Shown piece after piece: positions 12,216-24,407 of a stretch of DNA of 64,000 nt. The notes below the pieces were generated by a model that made no database searches, was not told where the DNA came from, and worked only from the letters and a program-made list of their open reading frames with translations. Each line of letters opens with the position of its first letter. Position 1 is the stretch's first letter. Made by a program: the position numbers and the translations under genes. The stretch comes from Centrapalus pauciflorus (taxonomy: Eukaryota > Streptophyta > Magnoliopsida > Asterales > Asteraceae), in the NCBI GenBank assembly GCA_020465985.1, contig JAANYP010002881.1, positions 1,444,632 to 1,508,631 of the forward strand, read 5' to 3'.

Positions 12216-15200
12216 CTAATTTGTCATGTATAGTCATATGCTATTATCATTTGATATCACCTTTTACCGTTATTTGGAACTTATATTTTTAATCTATAAT
12301 TAATCCATGTCAAAACTAATTTAAATGAAATTTAATCAAATCTAAATCTAATCTAAAATAAAACTCAAATTTGAATTTGAGTTTATATTTATATTTAAGT
12401 TTATTATATTATATAAGTGTATATATTATAAATTAGATAAAATATTTTTAAAAATTATCCTAAAAGATTAATGAAATTAATTTTTAAAATTATTTCCCAT
12501 GTTATACATAGGTTTATAAAGTATAAACTAGTATATATTTAAGTAGGTTTATAGTTTTAATTTATCCAAAAAACAACATTTTATGTTTGGAGTAGTCTAT
12601 TTACACCCCATGATGGGATAGAAAAAGGGTTACGTTGACCTTGAAAAGTGAAATTGTAAAAAATGTCACTTTTCTATTGGCTAATTAATTATACAAAATT
12701 TGATTTCTAATAATATAGTAATAATAATGGGATAGAAATAGACATTTATGGGGGTGAGAATAGTAGCATCCATTATGTTTTCACATGTCTGGTTCTCTTT
12801 TGTTTATTCCCCATTAAAGCAAGTATATAATTTCTTTTGGCTTATTTCAAACTTTAAAATTCGATAGTTCGGTTAATATGACAACTCATTTGATACACCA
12901 TCTCATATTCCTCACCCGAAAACATAAGAAAAGTACCAAAAAAAAAACAAGAAATCATTCAATCCAAATATATATATGTGTCTCTTTATCCGTGTGTATC
13001 TTTGACAAAAATTGAAGACTGAATTATCTTCAAAATATACAATGTAAGAAATTGATCTAATGATGAAATACGAGAACACAAAAAAATGAAAGTCCATCAA
13101 GCTCTAAATCGAAGCTAACAGAGAACTCCTACAAAAATAAAAGACTCATCAAAATGAAATTTCAATGACAGATGAAACTAAAGAACACGAAGAAGCTTAA
13201 AAAACCAATGACATTACCAAAGAAGAAACTCAATAAAACTTACAAAAAAAATCGATGGAGGAAGACATTTTCGGTGAACAAATTGATAACAATATCAATG
13301 AGAAATCATTAAACAAATCAAATGAAAACCTACGAAAAACTCTAAATCACTAAACAAAATGAGCGAAGGGCTTGTAGCAGGTGTAAACTTGGATTTCAGA
13401 TCAGAAGTTTGAGTCCCATGATAAAAAAAAGTGTGTAGAATAGGACTTTAAGAGTGTGTGTTAGCCTTTCAAAATAAAATCATACAACAAATTGAATGAC
13501 ACACAAATTAAAGCATCCCAAATCATTAGACGAATCAAATGGAGTGCGCAAAACAAACATTAAATTATTGAGCAAATCGTTTGTAGCATCGATTACAAAC
13601 CTAGAGGGTTAGTCATTTGGCGGAATAGAGGGCAAGGAAAGGAAGAAGGCGAGTCGGTTGAAGTATAATCGATCTCAAACCCAAAGAATTGCAAACCCAA
13701 GTTGAAGAATATATTGGATACCAACTACTTACGTGAAGTAAATAAATGGTTATTTTTATAGTTTTAATAAGATAAGAAGATTTAATGAGGAAAAACATCA
13801 AAAACTAAAATAATAACATAATAAACTAAACAGATCCAAACGCCTAATTAAAAATGCTTAAAAGTTAAGAATGGACTCATTAATTTTCTTAAAATAAATC
13901 AGTAGTTAACAATGGTATTATTAAAGTTATGTTTTTTTTTAAATAGGAAACACAAAAAAAATTAATATTTTTATTATGATGCATTTGTAACTAAAATAGT
14001 AAACAAGTATTAAAAAAGTTTTATTTTGATTCATTTGTCTTAGCTAGTTGTTATCTTTTACGTATTATTATGTTAATACCCGGTCATGTTATAACATTGA
14101 TTGATTTAAAAAATATTACACATAACTATTTATTAATATATAAAAATAATTTTAAATTTTTAGTTTAATGATATTAGTCAGTTAATAGTTAGATTATATT
14201 TTAATAGAATGGATTGAATTGAATTTGATTTGATTCGATATTACAAGAAGTTCTAGTAAATACTAAATAACATGACAATTTATGTAAATGACAAGTGACA
14301 AATTAAAGGAGAAGATGACAAGTTATTAATTTGATTCCATTTTATAGAATTTTTTGGGACTGACATCCCTTAGTTATTTTAAGTTGTATCATTATTATGT
14401 AATTATCATTTTCGTCTCAGTTATCATAATATGACCATATTTATTTTCATTTTTAGTTTTATTTCCATATAATAATAGATTTAAATGTAAAAAGAAATTA
14501 ATAGTTTCACAATATTGAAGTACTGAACAAACAAAAGTAGTTATTAGATAACAATGATATTTTCTATATAGTTAGTTATAAAAAGTGATAATAATCATTT
14601 GGAAAACATATTTGATTAACAAAAAGTAACAATATCAAATATTATAATAAACAAAAATGAATGTAATCAAATACAAAATACACATTAAAACAAAAAAATA
14701 AAAATAAAAAAAAGATAAATCACAAGAAAGTCTGAATTACAAAAAGCTTGGAACATTACAACATATTAATTCCCATAAAGGCATAAACCAAAAATTATAG
14801 TAAATAAGAATCACATTAATATATTAATAAGTATAAAATACAGAACCAAAATTATCTTTGACTAATTGTGATATCTATGTTTACATGTTTTAATAATTCG
14901 GCAAAAAAATCATTTACGTAATAGTTATCAACTACAAATATAAATGATTATTAAAAATAAAATAATTAAATGCTTATTCTAAAAGTTTCGAATGAGATAC
15001 AAAAAAAAAAATAATAATAATAATAAATGTAAAATTAACCTTTTAGAGGAATAAATAGTATATGGAGAAACTTTTGGAGAAAAAACTAAATTGGGCTACA
15101 AGCTGCAGGTTTAAGATGTATATATATCTTTTTGTAAATGGATTAACAATTTTGAATATAGAAAGATATTAACTTATTCATGTTTAAAGCAAAAATAATG

Positions 15201-16686
15201 TTTTGTTACTAAAAAGTGTTATTATCTGTTCATTTCCTATATTTCTTGAAAAATAACTATTGGTTTAAGTTAACTTCTATAGTATTTCAATGTTTAGGGG
15301 TGATATACATGAAATTTGTTTGAGCGTATTTTCATCAAGGTCATCCTGAATTCTTGATGTAGAAGGTTAGTCGTTCGTTGTATTCTTAAGCCAAGAAGCA
15401 TCACTATAAACAACAAATAACAGTTAGAATTGGACTCGAGGCTTGCGTCCCGAAATCCACCTCTGACTCTTAAGCCAATATTTATACAATAACATATCAA
15501 AAGGCAAGTAAATAGTTGACAATATTGAATGTAGTGGAAGAGAATTAGGTTGAGAGCTACATGCTTAAGGTAACTTTTACGGGAAGAAGGTAACTGTCCA
15601 GAAGGCAGTAGCAGGAAGAAAGTGACTACCTAGAAAGCAATAGTAGATAGAACGTGATTGGGTAGGAGAAGATGAAGGAGATATTATTGTGATGAGAGAA
15701 CATTCTATCTCTCTAATACTTCGGTGAATTTAACTAAACAAAAGACCCTTACCGCATATTCAAGTTGGTTATTTATAGAAAAAATATGACATTTTAACAA
15801 CAAGTCCTCCAGTTTGGAGTGATTGATCTTTATCAGGTCAATCTTTTCAGACTGATACAAATTATGTTTTACCTTATACCTTTGTTGATGTCGGAGTAGT
15901 TCATGTTGTTGTTCGGAACTGACATGGTAATTTAGAATATTTTTAGGGTTGTGCTTGTGTATGTCTACTAGAGTTTTACATTCATGTTATGTTGAATATG
16001 TAAAAAGTAAGAAATTATACCTTCATAATCTATGGAAGTTTGATCAGAGTTTCAGTATAAGATCATTATTCTTGAATGATGTCACAAGGATGTAACGGGA
16101 GGTTTGCACAAAACGTACGTAAGTGAGGACAGTTAGTTAATCTTCCACTTAAAATGTATAGTGTGTTATAAAGGCAAGGAGTTCATCATTATACGTCTGC
16201 TCAAAGGGAGAAAAAGCTTCTAATGAGGAAGTTGCTCATACATAATAAGGGGAATAAAACTCATGATGTAGCGCAGGTTGTTCATAATAAGGGAAACAAG
16301 ATAATAAGTGGAACACAACCCAATTGTAGTAATATATGCACAATTACCATTTCACCTTAATAATATATTAGGGTTTATTGTATATAACACAACCCAATTG
16401 TAGACATATCCATCAAACCAGGTTTTAACTTAGTTTTCAAAAATCAAAAACTGAATCTCTTAAAAATTCCTGGGAGTTTATCGCCAAACACGTCCTGGGT
16501 GTATTTTATCTACACGTTGCAACATGAGTAATAAATAATTTACAAAATGAAAAAAAAAATGACGACAATATCTCATTTAAAATAGATAAATTTTTTATCA
16601 TATTTATCAACATGAAAGAAACAATGAATGTCGTAATATTAACCTTGTAAAGTAAATATATAATTAGGTACTTTTATTTTAATTTA
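12216..16686. other. AT-rich intergenic DNA without recognisable gene
   Basis: Low-complexity AT-rich sequence. A possible Helitron-like 3' end (CCCATGTTATACATAGG followed by CTAG) is near 12496-12531, and a degenerate one (ATACCCGGTCATG) is near 14070. Around 15540-15680 a GGAAGAAGGTAACT-like unit recurs imperfectly. Short open frames here have no family resemblance. Confidence 0.5.
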
Positions 16687-16884
16687 GGGATAATTGCGCA
16701 AAAAAACCCTAAATTTCTCAGTTTTTTGGGATTAAAACCACAAACCATTTTCCGTTGTATAAAAAACCCCAAACCTTGATTTACTGATTTTATGTTAGTT
16801 CGGGGTTTTCTTTGCAACGAAAAATGGTTTGGGGTTTTAATAACAACAAACTGACAAGTTGATGCTTTTTTGCGCAATTATCCC
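16687..16884. mobile_element. 198-bp Mutator-type MITE with perfect 9-bp duplication
   Basis: The whole element is close to a palindrome, with ends GGGATAATTGCGCAAAAAA on both strands and inner arms AACCCCAAACC/GGTTTGGGGTTTT. TTTAATTTA flanks both sides exactly (16678-16686 and 16885-16893), the size expected for Mutator-like transposition. Confidence 0.85.
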
Positions 16885-17185
16885 TTTAATTTATCCTTAG
16901 TGTAGTGTAAGTGAACGAATAAAATAAAAAGACACAAAAGATGAAAATAAATAGAAAACTGTATTAACGTTATATGTTACGACTTAGCTGTGTTTTAGGC
17001 CATTAAATCATATCATTCATTCATAGTCATAATATGAATTGCTATATTTGTTACAACAAACCAATCAAATTCATTAAAAACTGTGTAATTCTCGTGATAG
17101 AAATAGCATGTCGATCGAGTAAACAAACATGAATTCATCTATGAGATTATGACCTCACAATTTCATTTATGAATCCATTACGTAT

Positions 17186-20099
17186 TTAATTCATCCCTGC
17201 CTCTTTCTGCATACTCACAGCAATTCTGCAAGCGTACAAAATTCAAATAGTCAGCATGAGTAACTGTAAGCATCATCGTGAGCCAAGTGTAGATGATACC
17301 TTTGTCTAATGTGCCGAACAGCATCGAGAATTTCCATTAGTTGTTGCACCTTTGGATTTGTTGGGCTCTCCTTGGTTTCCAGAATCAAGGCCGAGAACTT
17401 CACAACCGTGATGAGCTCAGCTTCGACTTTGTTAAGATGTTGATCAACACGATCTAAAAGGTCTTCATAGGAAGTTAAGCCACTCAAACTACTGATCAGG
17501 TCATTGTCGTTCTCAAAATCATGAGCTGAAAGTTCTACTGGAACTTGTAGGGATCCTTCAAGATTATATGTTTCGTTTTTGGTGGGAATATTGTCAGTTC
17601 TATCTTGCAGTTCTTGATCATCACTAGCATTCAACAAATAGTTTCTAGAATTTCCATCGACTTCCAAACTTTCAGAAGGTGGAGACACAACCCGAACCGG
17701 ATCTGCAACATCTTCTCTCTGGATGTCAACATCTAGAGCAACTGTTCCAACAAGCTGACGTTCTCGCAGTGATATTGCCTAACATCAAATGAAACGTCAA
17801 GTGCAAATCCGAGAGTTGAAAAGTAAAGATGGCCACATCCATATATAAATCCCTAGGCACTCAACAGTCAACACAGTTGTTGACCTGTTGTCTCCGCCAA
17901 GGAAGACCATGATAACAAATAGGTGGGTGTCGCTTTTATGTAAATGTACTAGGCATAAAGAAATAAGACCGCCTAACACGATTTGCTTCTTAAAGATATT
18001 TCTGTTACCGGTATGGCTAGATAACAATGAAACAGGAACACAAACTTATAGTAAATGACCATCTACAATTTAAAACAGATGTTTGATTTCATATCGAAAG
18101 TAAGGGCATAAAGTAGCTAGCTTCTCTAGTTAAATAACCATGATATTTGGCATCTTTGACACATTCAGTCCATAGGGTCCAAGCAAATTGCCTCTTCCAC
18201 ATGGACCAGTTTAAAATTCAAGCACCTGCCGAATTAGAACATAAGAAAGCCAAGGTTCCAAGCATTACCCATTAGCCGACTCCTAAGGGCTAGAAGCTTG
18301 TGATTGTGGAAGCTTGTCTTTTACAATTAAATGACAAAAAAGAAAAAAAGGTGCAACACAATAACATCTTAGGGGTCACCATACTAATACTGCTCTTTCC
18401 CCAATAGCGTGTACTCTTAAAATGGAAATGAAATGAGGCTTCTACATTTTGCATATGCTAATAACTACACAAGACTGGTGACATAAAAGCTTAATGGTTG
18501 TTCGGACTACGAACCTCAATAAGCTTTGTTGAGAGCTCATCGAGCAACTCGATTCGATTCTTAGTCTTCTCCAGAGCTTGCATTGTCTTCTTCTTTTGAA
18601 ATAACAGATCTCTAGCATCATTTTCTTTCCCAGCTTGAATGCTAATGGCTGCCTGTCGTTGCAGTTTCTCTGCTGCTTCAGACAACCGCAACAACCTCTG
18701 TCTTGCTTTATTAGCTGAGATAACCATTTTCATCACTTCTTTAAAGAACGTAGAGCTGTGACTGCTGCCAGTAATTGGCATTCAACAAGCATCGTCATGG
18801 TTATTTTTAATAAAAGTAGCAGTGGCACAAAGAACTGCATTAATCAACTACATAGCATCATAGAGAGCGAGAAGGAATGTGGTTCTATTAAGTGTGCCAA
18901 ACTGGTTCTTTCACACTACCCAATGATTACAAGCTAAGTTGACATCATTTATTTGATCATTATCTCAAACATCATTCTCCAGATGCATCCCAAATTCCAA
19001 CAGTTACTTACAAGCTAATTTCAGCTAGTAAACTGAACAATGACTCATCATTCTCTGTTACTTACTCACTTGTACTCACTCTACTTGTTTTTTGAGGGTT
19101 GAAGGAAGATCACTCATGCACTCTTTAGTCTATATGATGGCATTCCTGTTGTGATTCCTGAAAAGACACAATCCTCTCACTTAGCTTCACACATCATTAC
19201 ATCAACTCTGCAGCCCTTCTGAACACAAGAAGCCTCAATTCCGGCATGAAAGGCCATAACATCCCTATCTCTGTGTTCTCAAGAAATTACTTCATTCTAT
19301 AATTTCAGGCAGTACTGAACATAAATGTGTAATCTGTGCTTCTTCAAAGCAATAGTATATCTCACAGCAAAGCCTTTTTTGAACTTCATATTTGTAAACA
19401 ATCACTTAGAATAAAAAGAAAGACTAACATTACACTTTGGCCATGTTTGGCTCACGAAATGAAATTTAAAGAAATTAAAATTTATTTACAGTGGGTTTCG
19501 ATGTTCTGGATTACAAAAATAAGGTTAAATTCTGTCAAAATAGATGGTTAAACAATTTGTCATTCCTAACTATTTGTTATAAAATTTAGATTCCTAACAT
19601 TTTACAAACCAATTGTTAGCCGACCTTTAACATGATTTCATACCTCTACTAATAAACATACCATGTACTTTGAACGGGACCTTGTCTTATTACCAGTTTT
19701 ACCTAATAAGAGGGCATACTTCTTTTAATCTAAACAATTAAACTCAAAATGAAGCTCTTTTGGCAGAAAGGAAATTGTAAGTGCGAATCAATGGTTAAAC
19801 ATACAAGTATTAATTTTTTTTTTTGCCTAACACCAGAGGAGACGACTGGAGGAATTTTCTGGAATAATCGAAAAAGAAAATTTAAAGGATGCTTCAGAGA
19901 ATATTACGAATCATTAATGATATGATAGAAAGGCGAGTATACCTTTAGCTCTAGTGTTTGACGCCTCAAAGTGAAGCTGATCCAATTGATCTCGTAATTG
20001 ATCTGTGTCGGTTCGGGAAGCCAAGCACACTGTCCTTGACGGAGAATTCCGGTACATAACCATCGCACCGGTGGTTAGCATCATCGCTCCAGGAAACAT
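17186..20099 (-). CDS. Uncharacterised coiled-coil protein (291 aa)
   Basis: Function unknown. Exons on the minus strand: 20099-19943, 18714-18515, 17778-17300 and 17225-17186. All junctions agree in phase: AAAG|GTATAC, TCTCAG|CTAAT, GAG|GTTCGT, TTAG|GCAAT, AAAG|GTATCA and TTGCAG|AATTG. The sum is 876 nt. The N-terminus (MFPGAMMLTTGAMVMYRNSP) is basic and hydroxylated and could be an organelle presequence. Residues about 30-120 are strongly heptad-like (DQLRDQLDQLHFEA, ARQRLLRLSEAAEKLQRQ, DLLFQKKKTMQALEKTKNR). The middle is acidic and Asp/Asn-rich, and the end is again helical (LTSYEDLLDRVDQHLNKVE, LMEILDAVRHIRQR) with a last micro-exon ending MQKEAGMN. I recognise the type only as a conserved plant hypothetical protein. 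The 74-nt last intron and 40-nt last exon are inferred from splice sites. Confidence 0.75.
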
Positions 20100-20249
20100 A
20101 ATCGGCTTATCGCCGAGGTGCTTCTGTTCTGGACGAACGTCCTAAAGAATCTTTGCGGTGTGGTGAGTGGTGGTGACTGACTGGCGATGCGGTGAACCGG
20201 TGACTGATTTTGATGTAACCGCCCAATAACTTACGGTAATTTTTTTTTT

Positions 20250-20569
20250 GGGTTTATCATGTAAAAAACCAGCATGTTTTCACTTTTTTACGTTTTCGTC
20301 ATTCCATATTATTTTTTTTCATAAAAAACCTCAAGTTATTCTTTTCTTATTGGTTTAGTGAAATTTTGGATATTAGACCCCGGTTATAATTTGTGAACCG
20401 GGTTTTAAAAACTTGAAAAACCGGGTTCTAATGTCCAATATTCACTAAACCAATAAGAAAAGAATAACTTGAGATTTTTTATGAAAAAAAATAACATAGA
20501 GGGACGAAAACGTAAAAAACGTGAAAATATGTTGGTTTTTTTCATAATAAAAAAAACCATAATAAACCC
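20250..20569. mobile_element. 320-bp palindromic MITE just upstream of the coiled-coil gene
   Basis: The ends GGGTTTATCATG and, inverted, GGGTTTATTATGG enclose long arms (ACGTTTTCGTC, CAAGTTATTCTTTTCTTATT, ACCCGGTT/AACCGGGTT) that would fold into one hairpin. It begins about 150 bp upstream of the start codon at 20099, within the likely promoter. No clean target duplication was found. Confidence 0.7.
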
Positions 20570-20639
20570 TCTTAAGAGACATGCTCGCAGTGTTTAGCAA
20601 AACGAGTTGGAATTTTTAGGTAGTAAACCAGTATTTTTT

Positions 20640-20860
20640 TTAAAGGTTTATTATTAAAAAAAAATCAACAATGCTTTTATGTTTTTTGCGTTTTTGTCAT
20701 TTCATATTATTTTTTTCATAAAAGTCCTTAAGTTTTTTTCTTTTTCCTTTTGTTTTAACAAAATTTGGACATTAAAGTCCGGTTATAAGTAGTAAACCGG
20801 GTTTTTAAAAACTGAAAAACAGTATCTAATGTCCAAATTTCAAATTTGTAAACCACCAAC
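20640..20860. repeat. Partial second copy of the 20250-20569 MITE
   Basis: One arm and part of the loop recur: GGTTTATTATTAAAA, TTTTTGTCATTTCATATTAT, and then CCGGTTATAAGTAGTAAACC. The second arm is missing or decayed. Confidence 0.6.
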
Positions 20861-21905
20861 ACAATTCAAATTTGTAAAAATTTAAATTATTGTATCATTT
20901 TGTAAACAAGTTTATAAAACACAAGATATATAATATTAAGGCCGTTTCGTTGATTTTTGGGGCTCGTACGAAAACATATAAGAGGGTCTTAAGCATAGAT
21001 ACACACACATATATGTATATACACACATGTATCTGACAAACATACTTTTTATTTTTTTTCTCGGTCTATAAGTGAAAATAATCAATTGTACTTACTTTAC
21101 ATTGAGAAAACTTATGATATGGCGTCCTCAGGTCCGGCCCTGGTAATTTTAAATACAATTATGCTTTAATAATTTTAGTTCATTCAAGTCCCAGTAACCT
21201 ACTTTCAAAATGAATTTGGTCCTGTGGTTTTGTATTTGTATGTATAAGTTTCACATAAATATTTTGACTAAAAATCAAAATTTTTAAAATAAACGTTTAA
21301 AATAGGATATGATTAAATTAGATATCGGTTATTTGGTCCAAACTACATATCATATAAAGGGGACCAAATTTAAAAAAAAAAAAAAAAAAAAAACAAAAAC
21401 AAAGTTTATGCCAAGCATATTAATTAGTTTTTTTAAGCATTCTTCAAAAAGTATGTTGTAAAAGTCGGTCGACTGATTAGCTCAGCTCAGCACAGCACAT
21501 ATATGTTTTGGGATCAAAAGTAAAACATTATCACTATCACGTACACTTTATAGTAAATCTTGCACCCATCTATCAATATAAAAAATTTTTTTAAAAAAAT
21601 TAATGCAAATATTTTGCTTTCAACATGACTCTGGACCTGTGTTTTTGTATGAAAGATTTTACAGATCAATTGCTATTTAATTGTAGGCGAAAATAAAATC
21701 CAACTATTTAAAAACAGAGTATAAAATTGAAAAACCTTATCATCAACAAAGTTCCCAAACAAATTTTTAGTTTTTCTCATAAACACTTCATAATCTTCAA
21801 CATTCATTATTCACTACACCTCATTATTAATGTCCATAAAGCAATAGCCAAACATGTGTTGAAGGTTACACATGAAAGCTAGATAACTACGGAACCCTTA
21901 CCCTT
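20861..21905. other. AT-rich intergenic stretch between the coiled-coil and PAO genes
   Basis: AT-rich sequence with CA/TA-rich runs near 21000-21030 and an A-run of about 21 at 21371-21392. No gene or clear mobile element. The last 100 bp probably contain the PAO 3' UTR. Confidence 0.4.
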
Positions 21906-24335
21906 TTAAATACGAGATATCAATAATGGGACAGAAGCTGGGGTGTCCTCACCCATGACAGGTTGGAAAAGGTCGAGCTCTCCATAACGTTCCAGCACGC
22001 GCATTCTGCAGTCCTCTGCAGCCATCACTCCTGTGTGGTACGCACCGTGCACCGACCCTGGATGGTCCGTACTTGTCGCTTCCCCTGCAAAGAATAAGTT
22101 GTCCACAGGGATCCTCAGCTTCTCATACAGATCATGGGGTTTTCCTACTGCATCGTAGCTATAGGAGCCTAGCGAATTGACGTCACTGCCCCATCGAGAA
22201 ACTAGATGCTGAATCTGCATAAAAAGAAACTCACCATTAACTTTCGGTTCTACAACTGATTCTTGGCTTTTCGATGGCTAAAAGTTTAAAGAAACTCGAC
22301 TTTTAAATATAATGCAACAAGAAACAGTTATTACAGGGGCAGAAGCATCAGGAAGAATCTTTTTCAGATGTATAAAAGCAAAATTAGCTGCAGCATCGTC
22401 CGACAGTTTCTCGATGTCTTTTGCAAGCTGTCCTGCGGGCATATAAACTAGGACAGGATGACCAGTGGCCTTATGAAGATTCAGAAAGTAGCTGCATCCA
22501 TAAGAAGTCTCCGCGACTACTCCTAGAAATTCGACATTTGGCCAAAATACTCTGTCAAAATGCAAAATTATCTTGTTCTCGATACCCACTCCAAGGTCAG
22601 CTATGGCTTCCTCCTTCCACTGGGGTAGCCTTGGTTCGAACTTAATGGTGTTTGACTTCAAAACACCAAGCGGCACAGCAACAACAACCGCATCAGCAAA
22701 CAATGTGTTCCCGTTCTCAACAGTTACCTTCACACCATTCTTACGTCTATTTATCTTCGTAACCCTTTATGGATAACGGAGTAAGGATAAAAAAAAGGAT
22801 GTAAGTAAAGGGTCACAAAACGCTACGTTAGATTTGGTCTTTCTATTCATTACTATTCTGGTATCACAAAAAAACACAGGATGAAACTTAGTAACTTAAC
22901 TGACTTGATCATGTATTCATGTCTTACCTGTGACCCAGTCGGATGTCGAGGCCTTTGGCAAGTGTATTTAGAACTGGAAGGTATCCCCGCACCATAAGTC
23001 CATGCCCACCAGGAAGTAATTCTTCCTGATCATTAAAAAAGCAAGTATGAGATGGTTGAGGGTCCGTTTGGCTTTAAGCTAGATGTACCATAATTAGAAC
23101 TAATTACTACAGCACATAGTATGTGTTGGGTGTACACGAGTACCAACATTGGCATATTATAATATCGATTAAGCTTTGTCTGTAATGGTCACTCTTACCA
23201 GCAGAACAAGACTACCCACTGTATGCCACCACATGATGGTAGTGAGTAAACTGATCAATCTCCACTTTAAGGTAAAGACCCGTTGGTGAATCATATTAAT
23301 GTGTGATGGTCTCTACATCTGGCTTTGATTTGATATTTATATCCAAATGATGGAAAAAACCTAGTGGTGAATACTGTTGTAACAATTTATACTTGATTTT
23401 TGCAAGGGTGGCATTGAAGCTTTTTGGTTCAAGACTACAGTTATTTCAAATAGTTTTCTTAATTTCTGAAACTATAATATATTATTATAACTATGAGGAT
23501 ATCCAAGTGCTTCAGGACAGGGTATATTTAGTAAAGTGATGTTTTATTTAGGTCAAATCCTTGGTTATGTTAGTTTTGCAACTTCAAAAATCAAAACAAT
23601 GAAACAGCCTAATTAACCCACCACTGGGCTTTGTTTGATTAAATCTAAAAACTTGTAAATTCTGGTGTTAAGAGGCTGCATGGATGTATGCGCCTAAGCA
23701 AGACTCAAACAATTTCAATTTTGGCCATATTTCCACTGATGCTGACACCATACTGCAATCATTCTCTTTAGCTCAGATATGAAAAGGACCACTGAATTTC
23801 ATGTATTGAGCTTAAATGATCATCAACCGTATAATGATAAAGTTCTGTCCAATATAGATCTATATAGGGCCGCAATAAAGGGGAAAAAAAAACATGCCTT
23901 GTCCCAGCATTTAAGAGAAATAGTTTCAGCATCTGCAGCAAACCAGCCCTCCATTCTACACAAGTACCACTGAAGAACCTTATGAGGAAGCCCCTCCAAC
24001 CTGTAACAAAAAATAAAGTTTGCATTCCCTATAATATCTTATATGACAATAACCATGATGAATATCTGGGAGATAGTTATACCTTAAGTTCGGATTCCTT
24101 TCAAACACAATTGATATGGCACGCAGTATAGACATGTCTTCAGTGAACTCCTCTCTCACTTTATTAGTCTACAATACATATTGCAGCATGTGAAGAGAGC
24201 AAAAACAAATAAAGTAGAGAAAAAAAGGTCATTAATCTACTTTCATTAAACAATGGACCATTTAACAATACTTTGATTACATTACAGCAACCTCATAAGC
24301 AACTGAGTTTCATGACAAATAAAGGTATTATGAAG

Positions 24336-24407
<72 letters not shown>

